Assembly (NCBI RefSeq): GCF_003097235.1
Contig: NZ_QEQQ01000004.1
Span: 226,239 to 290,238, forward strand
DNA: 64,000 nt
Reading direction: 5' to 3'
From: Pseudomonas sp. CC120222-01a
Lineage (GTDB): Bacteria > Pseudomonadota > Gammaproteobacteria > Pseudomonadales > Pseudomonadaceae
Below, in pieces: positions 34,285 through 46,055 of this stretch. Positions within the stretch are counted from its first letter, which is position 1; each line of letters starts with the position of its first letter. The notes beneath the pieces are model-generated. The model saw only the letters and a program-made list of their open reading frames with translations. It made no database searches and was not told the origin of the DNA. The translations under genes were made by a program, and so were the position numbers.

Positions 34285-35706
34285 ATGGTTTTCGAACCCA
34301 GAAGCAGTCGGTCGTTGCTCCAGCGAAGAAGTAGCGTCAGCAACGCCATTCAAGCCGGGCTTGATGGCATTGCCGTCACCAGTGTGGCGTGGTTTCTGAT
34401 CTACGACCAGTTCGGCTACATCACCTCGGACTATGTGATCATGCTCCTGCTGCTGATCGGTGCGCTGGCGGTCATTTATGACCACTACGCCATCTATCGC
34501 AGCAACGTAGGGCTTTCGGTAAAGGCCTTCAGGCTGTTCAAGGCCTGGTCGGCGACGTTCTGTTTCCTGGTGGTCATCGCCTTCCTGACCAAGCAGAGCG
34601 AAACCTATTCACGGCTGCTGGTCGTTCAACTGTTTGTCATCGGCTATATCGTCCAGTTGTTCCTGCACGTGGCCATGCGCGAGTTGCAGAAGCGCTTCAC
34701 CGCCCATGCACGGCTGGACAATGCCTTGATCATCGGCAATGGCGACCTGGCCAACTTCCTGTACCAGAAGATCAGCAACAACCCGTGGTTCGGTGAGCGG
34801 GTGATGGGCTGCATCTGGGTCGACCAGGAGGAGCATGAGCAGCGCGAGACGCCAGATGCAAAGCAGCGCCTGCCGGTGTTGGGCAGTATTGCCGACCTCG
34901 ACGAGATCATCGCCCAACATGGCATCCGCACGGTGTACCTGGTTACGCCGCTTGGCGGTTCTGCAGTCATTCAGGATGTCTACCTCAAGTTGCTCGACAA
35001 GTGCATCGCGGTCAATTGGGTACCGGACATCTTCTCACTGCGCCTGATCAACCACAGCGTGCGCGAAATTGCCGGGATTCCGGTGCTGACCCTGTCGGAA
35101 ACGCCCCTGACCGGGACCAGCCTGTTCCTGAAAAACCTCGAGGACCGCGTGCTGGCCGCGCTCATCCTGCTGTGCGCTTCGCCAGTGTTGCTGGCGGTCG
35201 CGTTGATCATCAAGTTCGACAGCCCGGGGCCGGTGTTCTTCCGCCAGGACCGCACGGGCTGGACCGGGGAGTCGTTCCGCATCTGGAAATTCCGCAGCAT
35301 GCACGTGCATCAGCCGGAAAACGGTGTGGTCGAGCAGGCGCAGCGTAATGACAAGCGGCTGACCCGGGTTGGCGCATTCATTCGGCGCACCAGCCTCGAT
35401 GAGCTGCCGCAACTGTTCAACGTGCTGACCGGCGACATGTCGCTGGTCGGCCCGCGTCCCCATGCCTTGCAGCACGACACCCTGTACTCCCAGGACATCG
35501 TCGACTATTTCGCCCGCCACAACATCAAGCCCGGCATGACCGGCCTGGCACAAGTGCGTGGATATCGGGGTGAAACCAAGGACATCGAGCAGATGATCCA
35601 GCGGGTCAACTCGGACATCGAGTACATCAACAACTGGTCGCTGTGGCTCGACTTCGTGATCCTGGTGCGCACGGTCAATGCCTTCACCGGCAAGCAGGCT
35701 TACTGA
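34285..35706 (+). CDS. Undecaprenyl-phosphate sugar phosphotransferase (WcaJ/PssY-like, initiating)
   Basis: Product of 473 residues: N-terminal helices (about residues 20-130), then a Rossmann-like CoA-binding-type domain (NALIIGNGDLANFLYQKI), a membrane segment (AALILLCASPVLLAVALII) and the C-terminal catalytic domain with WKFRSMH, RTSLDELPQLFNVLTGDMSLVGPRP and KPGMTGLAQVRGYRGE. These are the conserved motifs of polyprenyl-phosphate hexose-1-phosphate transferases, which start each repeat unit on undecaprenyl phosphate. The donor is likely glucose or galactose by family. It is in the same orientation as the operon; the 196-bp gap may contain its own promoter. Confidence 0.92.
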   Translation: MVFEPRSSRSLLQRRSSVSNAIQAGLDGIAVTSVAWFLIYDQFGYITSDYVIMLLLLIGALAVIYDHYAIYRSNVGLSVKAFRLFKAWSATFCFLVVIAFLTKQSETYSRLLVVQLFVIGYIVQLFLHVAMRELQKRFTAHARLDNALIIGNGDLANFLYQKISNNPWFGERVMGCIWVDQEEHEQRETPDAKQRLPVLGSIADLDEIIAQHGIRTVYLVTPLGGSAVIQDVYLKLLDKCIAVNWVPDIFSLRLINHSVREIAGIPVLTLSETPLTGTSLFLKNLEDRVLAALILLCASPVLLAVALIIKFDSPGPVFFRQDRTGWTGESFRIWKFRSMHVHQPENGVVEQAQRNDKRLTRVGAFIRRTSLDELPQLFNVLTGDMSLVGPRPHALQHDTLYSQDIVDYFARHNIKPGMTGLAQVRGYRGETKDIEQMIQRVNSDIEYINNWSLWLDFVILVRTVNAFTGKQAY

Positions 35707-35742
35707 CGCCGGGATCCGGCTTGGCGTACAGGGGGAGGGGGC

Positions 35743-37404
35743 ATGAGCGTCTTGTCGGCGGGAAGTGCAGGTGCCGCCAGGCTGTTGAAAGCCGAGTGGC
35801 CCTCGCTGGTGCTGTGGGCGTTTCTGTTTTCGCCGCTGTTGGCCAGGCTGTTGGCGGATTGCCAATGCGCGAAGATCGACTTACTGGTCTTGTACACCTT
35901 TGCCATTTCATTTTTGTGGCTGCTGGCAATCCGTTTCGCATCCGCCAATCAGTTCAAGGTGCATTTGCTGCTGTTGCCCTTCTATCTGCTGGCGAGCATC
36001 GACCTGTTCGTCGTGCTGAACTTCGGTTCGCGCCTGACGGCGGCCTACCTGTTCATTGCCTTGACCAACTACAAGGAAGCGACGGATTTTTTTGCCACCT
36101 ACTGGCGTTCGATGTCCGGCATCCTGGCTGTGTTCGCAGTGTGCTACGGGTTAGGGCTGGCCGGCTTGCACGGGCGTCGCCTGTACCGCAGCAAGGCCAT
36201 TCTTGTGCTGGCGTTGGGCGGCTTGTTGCTGGGTTATGGGGCTTACTTCTACAAAACCGTCAAGGCCAACTCGCTGAGTAAGGGGGCAGTGCTCGACCTG
36301 GTGGCGAAAGACCAGAGCACGCCGGTCGGTTACCTGTCGCAGATCGGCCTGACGGCGACCTTGTATGTGGAGTCCAAGGGATATATCAAGCAGCGCCTGG
36401 AGTCAGAGGTGAAGATCACCAGCATCTCCGACCAGGCTGACATCGAGACCCTGGTGTTCGTCATCGGCGAGTCTTCGCGCCCGCACAACTGGTCGTTGTA
36501 CGGCTACCAGAACAGGACTACTCCTCATCTCGATCAGCAGCCGGGGCTGTTCAAGTTCAACCGCATGTGCACCACCGCGCCCTATACCTCGGTTGCCGTG
36601 CCTTCGCTGCTCAGCCTGGAACCCATCCGCGACTGGGACCTGATTGCGTCGAACAAATCGCTGGTAGGGATCTTCCGAGCGGCTGGCTACGACACCTACT
36701 GGCTGTCTTCGCAGGAGGTCGACAGCTTTGGCGGGATCATTCCGCAGATTGCCGCAGAAGCCCAGTACCGCCAGTACCTTGAGCGCAGCTATGACGGATC
36801 GTTGATACCGGTGTTACAGAGCGTGCTGGGCAAGGCCAATGGGCATCGGCAGGCGATATTCATTCATATCAAGGGCAGCCACTTCGAATACGCGCGGCGT
36901 TTCCCAAGTGACTTCGCCCAGTTCAAGCCTGCCAGTAGCAGCCAGAAAGACCGGATCACGGCCGATTACGACAACTCGGTGCTGTATACCGATTGGCTAC
37001 TGTCCTCGATCATGCAGCAGCTGACGGCCAGCCAGAAGAAAGCGCTGCTGGTCTACTCGTCAGACCACGGCGAGAACCTGCTGGATGACAGCCGGCAACT
37101 GTTGGGCCATGGCATGGGTAATGAATATGACCTGTCGACGTCGGCGTTTGTCTGGTCCAGCGGCAATCTCTCGCCGGAGCAGTCGGGCAAACTGCAGAAG
37201 TTGAAGGCCAGGGAAGATCAGCAGGTCAGCATCGCCTCGCTGCCCCATACGCTGCTGAACATGACCGGGATATCGATGCCGGGCTATGACAGCACGCAGG
37301 ACTTGCTCAGCGATGACTACAAGACCTCGGAATGCCCGCATCTGCTCGGCACCGGCTATGTGCCGTCGTTCAACTTCGACATCAAGCACATCGCCGCCGA
37401 GTGA
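35743..37404 (+). CDS. EptA-like phosphoethanolamine transferase (sulfatase fold)
   Basis: Product of 553 residues with about five N-terminal helices and a periplasmic sulfatase-fold domain. The latter holds VFVIGESSRPHNWSLYGYQNRT (metal-binding Glu), the putative nucleophile region TTAPYTSVAVPSLLS, and the YSSDHGENLLDD metal motif. These fit the EptA/CptA family, which transfers phosphoethanolamine from lipid to lipid A, core sugars or other glycans. GGGGGAGGGGG lies before ATG 35743. It closes the exopolysaccharide operon, so its target may be this polymer rather than lipid A. Confidence 0.85.
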   Translation: MSVLSAGSAGAARLLKAEWPSLVLWAFLFSPLLARLLADCQCAKIDLLVLYTFAISFLWLLAIRFASANQFKVHLLLLPFYLLASIDLFVVLNFGSRLTAAYLFIALTNYKEATDFFATYWRSMSGILAVFAVCYGLGLAGLHGRRLYRSKAILVLALGGLLLGYGAYFYKTVKANSLSKGAVLDLVAKDQSTPVGYLSQIGLTATLYVESKGYIKQRLESEVKITSISDQADIETLVFVIGESSRPHNWSLYGYQNRTTPHLDQQPGLFKFNRMCTTAPYTSVAVPSLLSLEPIRDWDLIASNKSLVGIFRAAGYDTYWLSSQEVDSFGGIIPQIAAEAQYRQYLERSYDGSLIPVLQSVLGKANGHRQAIFIHIKGSHFEYARRFPSDFAQFKPASSSQKDRITADYDNSVLYTDWLLSSIMQQLTASQKKALLVYSSDHGENLLDDSRQLLGHGMGNEYDLSTSAFVWSSGNLSPEQSGKLQKLKAREDQQVSIASLPHTLLNMTGISMPGYDSTQDLLSDDYKTSECPHLLGTGYVPSFNFDIKHIAAE

Positions 37405-38349
37405 TCAGGCCGGTAACACCAGTGGGTGCAAAGTACGGAAACCTTGGGCTTCTTCCACCAGCCAGTCGTGCACCGCACGGGCGCCGGGCTGGTTCAACCC
37501 GCCCGGCGGGTAGTGCACCATGTAGCGCTTGTGGTTGGCGATGGGGTGGCCGAACGGCACGATCAGTGCGCCGCGCTCAAGCTCGTCATTGAGCAGCGTG
37601 CGCCGCGCAATGGCCACGCCGATGCCGGCGATCGCCGCTTCGATGGTGAGGTGGTTGCGGTTGAAGGTATGCCCGCGGCGTACATCCAGCCCGCTGGCGC
37701 CGATACCCTCCAGGTAGAACTCCCATTCCGCGTATTCCGAACTGCCGCGCCAGGCGGTGATGTCGTGCAGCAGCGGGTAATGCACCAGGTCTGCCGGGCC
37801 ATGCAGCGGTGGGCGGCCGCGCAGCAGCGTGGGTGAACAGACCGGGAAGATCTGTTCGTCCAGCAACGGGGTCGACAGCATGCCGGGGTAACTGCCGTCG
37901 TTGAGGTCGATGGCCAGGTCGAAGTCGCCAGGGTGCAAGGCCTGGGCGCTGTCTTCGGCGACCAGGCGCAGTTCGATGTCCGGGTAGCGCTGCTGGAAGC
38001 GCGGCAGCCGGGGGGTGAGCCACTTGGCCAGGAACGACGGGATCGAGCGCAGGCGCAAGGTGCCGCGGATTTCCCCGGCGTCCAGGCGCAGCAGTTCGGC
38101 CTCGATGCTGCCATAGGCCTCGGTGACCGTCTGTGCCAGGCGCTGGCCCTCGGCGCTCAGCTCCACACCACGCGCCCGGCGCAGGAACAGTTTGTAGCCC
38201 AGGCGTTCTTCGAGCTGGCGCATCTGCTGGCTGACTGCACCGGGCGTGATGTGCAGTTCTTCGGCGCTACGGGTGAACGACAGGTGCCGCGCCGCACAAG
38301 AGAAGACATGCAGCCAGACGAACATCTGGCCATTGAGTTGTCGTCGCAT
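37405..38349 (-). CDS. LysR-family transcriptional regulator
   Basis: Product of 314 residues. The N-terminal helix-turn-helix is [32 protein letters not shown], and the rest is a LysR effector-binding domain. Its stop abuts that of the EptA-like gene on the other strand. It is divergent from sdaA, whose start lies about 150 bp away, so it likely controls serine dehydratase. The effector is unknown. Confidence 0.87.
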   Translation of the reverse strand: MRRQLNGQMFVWLHVFSCAARHLSFTRSAEELHITPGAVSQQMRQLEERLGYKLFLRRARGVELSAEGQRLAQTVTEAYGSIEAELLRLDAGEIRGTLRLRSIPSFLAKWLTPRLPRFQQRYPDIELRLVAEDSAQALHPGDFDLAIDLNDGSYPGMLSTPLLDEQIFPVCSPTLLRGRPPLHGPADLVHYPLLHDITAWRGSSEYAEWEFYLEGIGASGLDVRRGHTFNRNHLTIEAAIAGIGVAIARRTLLNDELERGALIVPFGHPIANHKRYMVHYPPGGLNQPGARAVHDWLVEEAQGFRTLHPLVLPA

Positions 38350-38495
38350 CGTTTAGCCCTGCTAAAGCCTTGCTTAGAAAGTTTCGTTGGTCATCTGCCA
38401 GCGAGCGCGGCAGTATCGCGCAAATTGGCAATACCGTTCAATTTTCTCAGATAACCGTGCGGCAGCATTCCGTGCCGACACGGTCAGGCATTAGC

Positions 38496-39872
38496 ATGGC
38501 TATCAGTGTTTTCGACCTTTTCAAGATTGGCATCGGCCCGTCCAGTTCCCACACCGTAGGCCCGATGCGCGCGGCGGCGTGCTTTGCCCAGGCATTGCGC
38601 GAGCGAGGCCTGCTGGCCCAGGTGCAGCGCATCGAAGTGCGCCTTTATGGCTCGCTTTCCGCCACCGGGGTAGGCCATGCCACTGATCGTGCCTGCCTGC
38701 TCGGCCTGATGGGCCAGTGGCCGGACCGCATCGACCCGGCCACCATCGAACCGCGCATCAGCCAGTTGCTGCAGGAGCAGTGCCTGATGCTCGATGGCAG
38801 CCATCCGCTGACCTTCCAGTACGCCCGCGACATGCTGCTGCTGGACGAGAGCCTGCCTTATCACCCCAATGCCATGACCCTGGAGGCCTTGGGCGGGCAG
38901 GGCAGCCTGTTGCAGCAGACCTACTATTCTATCGGCGGCGGCTTTATCGTCGAGCAGGGCGAGATCGACGCGCCACAGGTCGAGGCCAATGCCGTTCAGC
39001 TGCCGTACGCGTTTTCCAGCGGCGCCGAACTGCTGGCCCTGTGCAAGGCCAACAAGCTGAGCGTTGGCCAACTGATGCTGGCCAACGAGTGCGCCTGGCG
39101 CCCGGAAGCCGAGGTGCGCGAAGGCCTGCTGCGGATCTGGGCGGCGATGCGCGACTGTGTCGACAACGGCCTGCGCAACGAAGGCATCCTGCCCGGCGGG
39201 CTCAACGTCAAGCGCCGTGCCGCACGGCTGCACCGCAGCCTGCAGGAAGCCGGGCAGCCCAACGTGATCGGTTCGACCTTGAGTGCCATGGAGTGGGTCA
39301 ACCTGTTTGCCCTGGCCGTCAATGAAGAGAATGCCGCCGGCGGTCGCATGGTCACCGCGCCCACCAATGGCGCCGCGGGCATCATCCCGGCGGTGTTGCA
39401 CTACTACATGAAGTTCAACCCGAACGCCTGTGACGACGATGTGGTGGCGTTTCTGCTGGCCGCTGCCGCAGTCGGCATCCTGTGCAAGAAGAATGCATCG
39501 ATTTCCGGGGCTGAAGTCGGCTGCCAGGGGGAGGTCGGCTCAGCCTGCTCGATGGCCGCTGCGGGCTTGGCCGAAGTGCTGGGCGCCACACCGCCGCAAC
39601 TGGAAAACGCCGCCGAAATTGCCCTTGAGCATAACCTCGGCTTGACCTGCGACCCGGTCGGCGGGCTGGTCCAGGTGCCGTGCATCGAGCGCAACGCGAT
39701 AGCGGCGGTGAAGGCGATCAATGCGGTGCAGATGGCCCTGCGCGGTGATGGTGAGCACTTCATCTCGCTTGATCGCGTCATCCGCACCATGCGCGACACC
39801 GGCGCCGACATGCATGCCAATTACAAGGAGACGTCGCGGGGCGGCCTGGCGGTAGCGTTCGTCGAGTGTTGA
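38496..39872 (+). CDS. sdaA: L-serine ammonia-lyase (serine dehydratase)
   Basis: Product of 458 residues, the single-chain iron-sulfur form converting L-serine to pyruvate and ammonia. It has the N-terminal [20 protein letters not shown], and the C-terminal domain has cysteine motifs ([20 protein letters not shown]) for the [4Fe-4S] cluster plus the catalytic C-terminal helix region. ATG 38496 gives the conserved [10 protein letters not shown] start; the longer frame to 38370 is noncoding. It is transcribed away from the LysR gene and ends in a strong hairpin. Confidence 0.95.
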   Translation: MAISVFDLFKIGIGPSSSHTVGPMRAAACFAQALRERGLLAQVQRIEVRLYGSLSATGVGHATDRACLLGLMGQWPDRIDPATIEPRISQLLQEQCLMLDGSHPLTFQYARDMLLLDESLPYHPNAMTLEALGGQGSLLQQTYYSIGGGFIVEQGEIDAPQVEANAVQLPYAFSSGAELLALCKANKLSVGQLMLANECAWRPEAEVREGLLRIWAAMRDCVDNGLRNEGILPGGLNVKRRAARLHRSLQEAGQPNVIGSTLSAMEWVNLFALAVNEENAAGGRMVTAPTNGAAGIIPAVLHYYMKFNPNACDDDVVAFLLAAAAVGILCKKNASISGAEVGCQGEVGSACSMAAAGLAEVLGATPPQLENAAEIALEHNLGLTCDPVGGLVQVPCIERNAIAAVKAINAVQMALRGDGEHFISLDRVIRTMRDTGADMHANYKETSRGGLAVAFVEC

Positions 39873-39882
39873 TCGGCGTTGC

Positions 39883-39904
39883 GCCGGCAAGTGGCCTTGC
39901 CGGC
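39883..39904. terminator. Terminator hairpin between sdaA and the DUF1842 pair
   Basis: GCCGGCAAG (39883-39891) and CTTGCCGGC (39896-39904) form a perfect 9-bp stem with a 4-base loop. It lies between converging genes; there is no run of T. Confidence 0.65.
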
Positions 39905-39920
39905 GAACGCTGCTTGCGGG

Positions 39921-40376
39921 TTACACGCTTTCCAGCTGGCTGACGGCCGCCTTCAGCCGCTGCGCCAATTGCGGACGGCCCTGGTGGGTCACGTCCGGCG
40001 CCTTGCGCACGCGCCCGTGCTGGTCGACCCAGTGGCCGTTGCTGAAGTACCGGTAGCTGGCCGAGCCATTGCTCCAGTCGGCTTCCAGCAGGCCGTGCAG
40101 GTGGAAGGTCTGCGCGATCTGGCTGAGCGGGCCGCTGGGGCTGCCGTCCAGGCTCAGGACGATCGACGGCGCGCCGGCCGGCGCGAATTGCAGCTCACTG
40201 TAGTCACCCCACACATTGGCCTGGAATGGCTGCGACGGGTAGGTGGCCTGGCTGGCGCGAGCCTTGCCGGAGACCTTCTTGGTCACGGTGTTGACCAGCA
40301 GGTCGAGGGTCAACGTCGGAGCGCCGAGCAAGCCGTTGCTGACGTTCAGGCGAACATGGAACAGTCCGATTGCCAT
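39921..40376 (-). CDS. DUF1842 domain protein, short paralogue
   Basis: Product of 151 residues. It begins MAIGLFHVRLNVSNGLLGAPTLTLDLLVNTVT and has the WGDYSELQFAPAG region found in DUF1842 proteins, a beta-rich domain of unknown function. AAGGAGAGACACC precedes ATG 40376. It follows the longer paralogue after 19 bp on the same strand. No signal peptide. The two proteins align at the phrases LTLDLLVNT / LQLDLLVYT and WGDYSELQ / WGSYTYLT, so they are probably duplicates. Confidence 0.8.
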   Translation of the reverse strand: MAIGLFHVRLNVSNGLLGAPTLTLDLLVNTVTKKVSGKARASQATYPSQPFQANVWGDYSELQFAPAGAPSIVLSLDGSPSGPLSQIAQTFHLHGLLEADWSNGSASYRYFSNGHWVDQHGRVRKAPDVTHQGRPQLAQRLKAAVSQLESV

Positions 40377-40395
40377 GGTGTCTCTCCTTGCCTGC

Positions 40396-40977
40396 TCAGG
40401 CTTTCTTGGCGGCCTTGGTGGCCGGGGACTTGGTCGCGGCGAGGGCCTGGTCGAGGCCGCCGGTGGCCAACTGCTTGAGGTGCGCGAGATCACCGTTGGC
40501 GATGGCGGCCTCAAGGGTGGCGTTGTGCAGTTCGCTGTGCAGGTCGACATTGGCCAGTTGCTGGATGCGCTGGCCTTCCAGCGTGACCGGGACGTTGTCC
40601 ACGCTCACCCAGCGCTGGCCATTGTAGTACTCGTAGTCGGCCACGCCGTGTTGCCAGCTTGGGTCGAGCAGCGCCCTGAACTTGAACTGCACCGGTGAGT
40701 TGGCATGCGGCCCACCCTGGTTGCCTTGGGCGGTGATCAGGATCCTGCCTTCGCTCGGTGGCTGGACGGTGAGGTAGGTGTAGCTGCCCCAGACGTCCAG
40801 GTGCAGGTCCAGCGGTGGGTTGATGGCTTGGGTGATCTGGGCCGCGCCGTTCAGGCTACGGTCCGGGGTATAGACCAGCAGGTCCAGTTGCAGGCGCGGG
40901 GCGCCAGCGGCGTTGTTGCCGATCTGGTAGGACACCGGGAACAGGCCTACCGAAGGTGCGAGCAGTGAATCAGACAT
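40396..40977 (-). CDS. DUF1842 + DUF1843 protein, long paralogue
   Basis: Product of 193 residues with a DUF1842 domain (LQLDLLVYTPDR, WGSYTYLT) and a C-terminal DUF1843-like helix pair (TLEAAIANGDLAHLKQLATGG). GGAGG lies 9 bases upstream of ATG 40977. It precedes the shorter paralogue. I know of no assigned function for either family. The basic alanine/lysine tail KSPATKAAKKA is low complexity. Confidence 0.8.
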   Translation of the reverse strand: MSDSLLAPSVGLFPVSYQIGNNAAGAPRLQLDLLVYTPDRSLNGAAQITQAINPPLDLHLDVWGSYTYLTVQPPSEGRILITAQGNQGGPHANSPVQFKFRALLDPSWQHGVADYEYYNGQRWVSVDNVPVTLEGQRIQQLANVDLHSELHNATLEAAIANGDLAHLKQLATGGLDQALAATKSPATKAAKKA

Positions 40978-41226
40978 GATTGCCTCCGTTGCATTCGATG
41001 AATGAATGACCGATACACAGCTGCGAAGGCGGGCGGAAAAGGCGGGGAGATGAGGGAGCCGGGCGGCGGTGTTGCGTGCCCGGAGCGAGCGGCTGTTGTC
41101 AGCCAGCTTGTGCAACCAATCCCTGGTCTGCGGTGCCGCCTGCCTGGCAGCCCGCTTGAGTAAAGCAGGGCTGCCCGGCAGTGATGGCGTTTTTGCATTA
41201 TCTCCGACGAGCGGAGCGGCTTTGCG

Positions 41227-41904
41227 TTACTGGCTCTTGTTCTTGAGGGTGACGAAGCTGGCGCGCATGTCCTTGGCCCAGCCGTCGAGCACGGCTTTGA
41301 CATCGTTCACGGTCAGCTTGGTCTTGTCGTTCTCCAGCTCTTTGCCGGCGCCCTTGCGCACCACCTGAGCCAGCACCTTCTGGTTGCCGCCATCGAGGAA
41401 GGCCGCTTCGGCACCGATATCCACTTCCTGGTCGCGGCCGCCCATCGCGGTGTTGACGCCCGCCGAAATCAGCGCGATCGGGATGAATTCGTAAGGTTTG
41501 AGGCTTTCATTGCTGGTAGCTACTGCGGTGATCGCCGGGCGTACCACGATGGTACCCGGGCCGGGTGCCTTGGCCAGGGTCAGCACGCTGCCCATCTCGC
41601 GGCGCAAGGCTTCGTTGAAGTAGCGGGTGATTTCACTCAGCGTCTGCTGGGAAATGACCGCCGTCGGTTGCGGCTTGGGGTAGAACTGGCTCGGCTCGAT
41701 GAAGACCTGCGTGTACTGGTTGACATTGACCTTAGGGTCGATCCAGCGCATCACCGGTGCGCCAGACGGGCTCTTGGCTTCCTGCAGGCGACTGTAGTCC
41801 TTGAGGAAGCCGGAATAATCCTTGGGGTCCACGCGGTTGCTGGAGCACGCGGCTACAGCGAGCAAAGCGGCACACAACAAGGTAACGCGAGGCAATGATT
41901 TCAT
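41227..41904 (-). CDS. DUF3313-family lipoprotein
   Basis: Product of 225 residues with an N-terminal lipoprotein signal (MKSLPRVTLLCAALLAVAAC, lipobox at C20). The mature part matches DUF3313, with YSGFLKDYSRL, NQYTQVFIEPSQFYP and the DQEVDIGAEAAFLDGG segment. ATG 41904 is taken because it opens directly onto the signal; ATG 41913 is an alternative. Function unknown. It sits apart from neighbours. Confidence 0.8.
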   Translation of the reverse strand: MKSLPRVTLLCAALLAVAACSSNRVDPKDYSGFLKDYSRLQEAKSPSGAPVMRWIDPKVNVNQYTQVFIEPSQFYPKPQPTAVISQQTLSEITRYFNEALRREMGSVLTLAKAPGPGTIVVRPAITAVATSNESLKPYEFIPIALISAGVNTAMGGRDQEVDIGAEAAFLDGGNQKVLAQVVRKGAGKELENDKTKLTVNDVKAVLDGWAKDMRASFVTLKNKSQ

Positions 41905-42014
41905 GATGGTCATGCATCCATGATGGGTCGGCCAGAACAACGCTAGCAGGTGCTTGGCGGATGGCCAGTGGGTCGAATGAATTTGGTGCATGCCTAGAGA
42001 GGGCGGCGCCTATC

Positions 42015-42046
42015 AGATCGAGCGCCGCGCGGGCGGCGCTCGATCT
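42015..42046. repeat. Perfect 14-bp stem hairpin downstream of the PuuB-like gene
   Basis: AGATCGAGCGCCGC (42015-42028) and GCGGCGCTCGATCT (42033-42046) form a perfect stem with a 4-base loop, 35 bp beyond the stop of the PuuB-like gene. It could end the amine-catabolic transcript on the minus strand, but no T-run follows. It could equally be a regulator site. Confidence 0.6.
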
Positions 42047-42080
42047 CAAACGCGGCGCAGCTTTCAAAGCGTACACCCTG

Positions 42081-43376
42081 TTACCCGAGCGCCTCCCGCA
42101 ACCGGTACCACAACATCCCCAACGCCAGCAGCGGTGAGCGCAGCGCCTTGCCGCCCGGGAACGTCAGGTGGGGCACCGCGCTGAACACATCCAGCCCCTG
42201 GCTCTGCCCCAACGCGATGCCTTCCGCCAGCAGCTTCGCCGTCCAGTGGGTCACGTTCAGCCCATGCCCGGAATAGCCCTGGGCATAGAAGACGTTGGGG
42301 TGCTGGCTCAGTCGCCCCACTTGCGGGAAGCGGTTGGCGGTGATGCCGATCATGCCGCCCCACTGGTAGTCGATGCGCACATCGGCCAGCTGCGGGAACA
42401 CCTTGAGTACCTTCGGCCGCATGTAGGCCGCGATGTCCTTGGGGTCGCGCCCGGAATAATGGCAGGCGCCGCCAAACAGCAAGCGGCGGTCGGCAGTGAG
42501 GCGGTAATAGTCCAGGCCGACTTTCTGGTCGCACATGGCCATGTTCTGCGGGATCAGCTTGCTGGCTACTGCTTCCGGCAGCGGCTCGGTTGCCACCACG
42601 TAACTGCCGGCCGGCAGCACTTTACCGCTCAGGCGTGGTTCCAGTTCGTCGAGGTGGGCGTTGCAGCCCAGGACCAGGCTCTGTGCCCGCACCTTGCCTC
42701 GAGCCGTGTGCAGCGTCACCGTGGAACCATGTTCGATGCGCAGCACCGGGCTCTGTTCGAAGATCCGCACACCGAGGCCATGGGCCACGCGCGCTTCGCC
42801 CTGGACCAGGTCGAGCGGGTGCAGATGGCCTGAGCCCATGTCCACCAGGCCGCCAGCGTACTGGTCGCTGGCGACGATCTCATGCATGCGTTCGGGCCCG
42901 ACCAGGCGGGTTTCGTGGCGGTAGCCAAGGCTGGCCAGGTCCTCCTGTTCAGCCTTGAAGGCAGCGAACTGTGCCGGGGTATTGGCCAGTTCGCAGAAGC
43001 CCCAGCGCAGGTCGCAGGCGATCGCATACTGTTCGATGCGGCGAGCTACCAGGGCCACCGACTCGATGCCGGCCTGCTGCAGGTAGCGCACGCCGTCCTG
43101 GCCGACGTAGCGGGCAAAGCCGCTGACATCATGGCCGATGCCGCGAATCAGCTGGCCTCCGTTGCGCCCGCTGGCGCCCCAGCCGATGCGGCGGCCTTCC
43201 AGCAGCACCACGCTGAGCCCGCGTTCAGCCAGTTCCAGCGCAGTATTGACCCCGGTCAGGCCACCGCCGACCACGCACACGTCAGCGGTCAGTTCGCCGT
43301 CGAGGCTGGGGTAGGGCGTCGTGTTGCGCGCCGTGGCGGCGTAGTACGACGCGGTGTGTTGGGTATCGAAAGGCAT
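42081..43376 (-). CDS. puuB: FAD-dependent oxidoreductase, PuuB-like (gamma-glutamylputrescine oxidase type)
   Basis: Product of 431 residues, DAO family. It has the FAD-binding VCVVGGGLTGVNTALELAERG near residue 30 and the C-terminal MIGITANRFPQVGRL and YAQGYSGHGLN segments typical of PuuB/OrdL proteins. PuuB oxidises gamma-glutamylputrescine to the aldehyde. It lies 14 bp after the periplasmic binding protein gene in the same orientation. The actual amine could be putrescine, ethanolamine or another; the symbol marks family, not proven substrate. Confidence 0.8.
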   Translation of the reverse strand: MPFDTQHTASYYAATARNTTPYPSLDGELTADVCVVGGGLTGVNTALELAERGLSVVLLEGRRIGWGASGRNGGQLIRGIGHDVSGFARYVGQDGVRYLQQAGIESVALVARRIEQYAIACDLRWGFCELANTPAQFAAFKAEQEDLASLGYRHETRLVGPERMHEIVASDQYAGGLVDMGSGHLHPLDLVQGEARVAHGLGVRIFEQSPVLRIEHGSTVTLHTARGKVRAQSLVLGCNAHLDELEPRLSGKVLPAGSYVVATEPLPEAVASKLIPQNMAMCDQKVGLDYYRLTADRRLLFGGACHYSGRDPKDIAAYMRPKVLKVFPQLADVRIDYQWGGMIGITANRFPQVGRLSQHPNVFYAQGYSGHGLNVTHWTAKLLAEGIALGQSQGLDVFSAVPHLTFPGGKALRSPLLALGMLWYRLREALG

Positions 43377-43390
43377 GGCGCGTTCTCGGT

Positions 43391-45903
<2,513 letters not shown>

Positions 45904-46055
45904 ACAGACCTCTTGGTTGGGTTTTTGTGTGCGCGGCAGGTGCCGGTGACTTCCCAGGTGGCGCGCTGGAGACTATCTTGAGCGCAGGCCCGCAAAGCCA
46001 TCTATCCACTTTCTTCGGCAATGAATGCACCAAAAGAGTGCAAATAGGACAAAGC

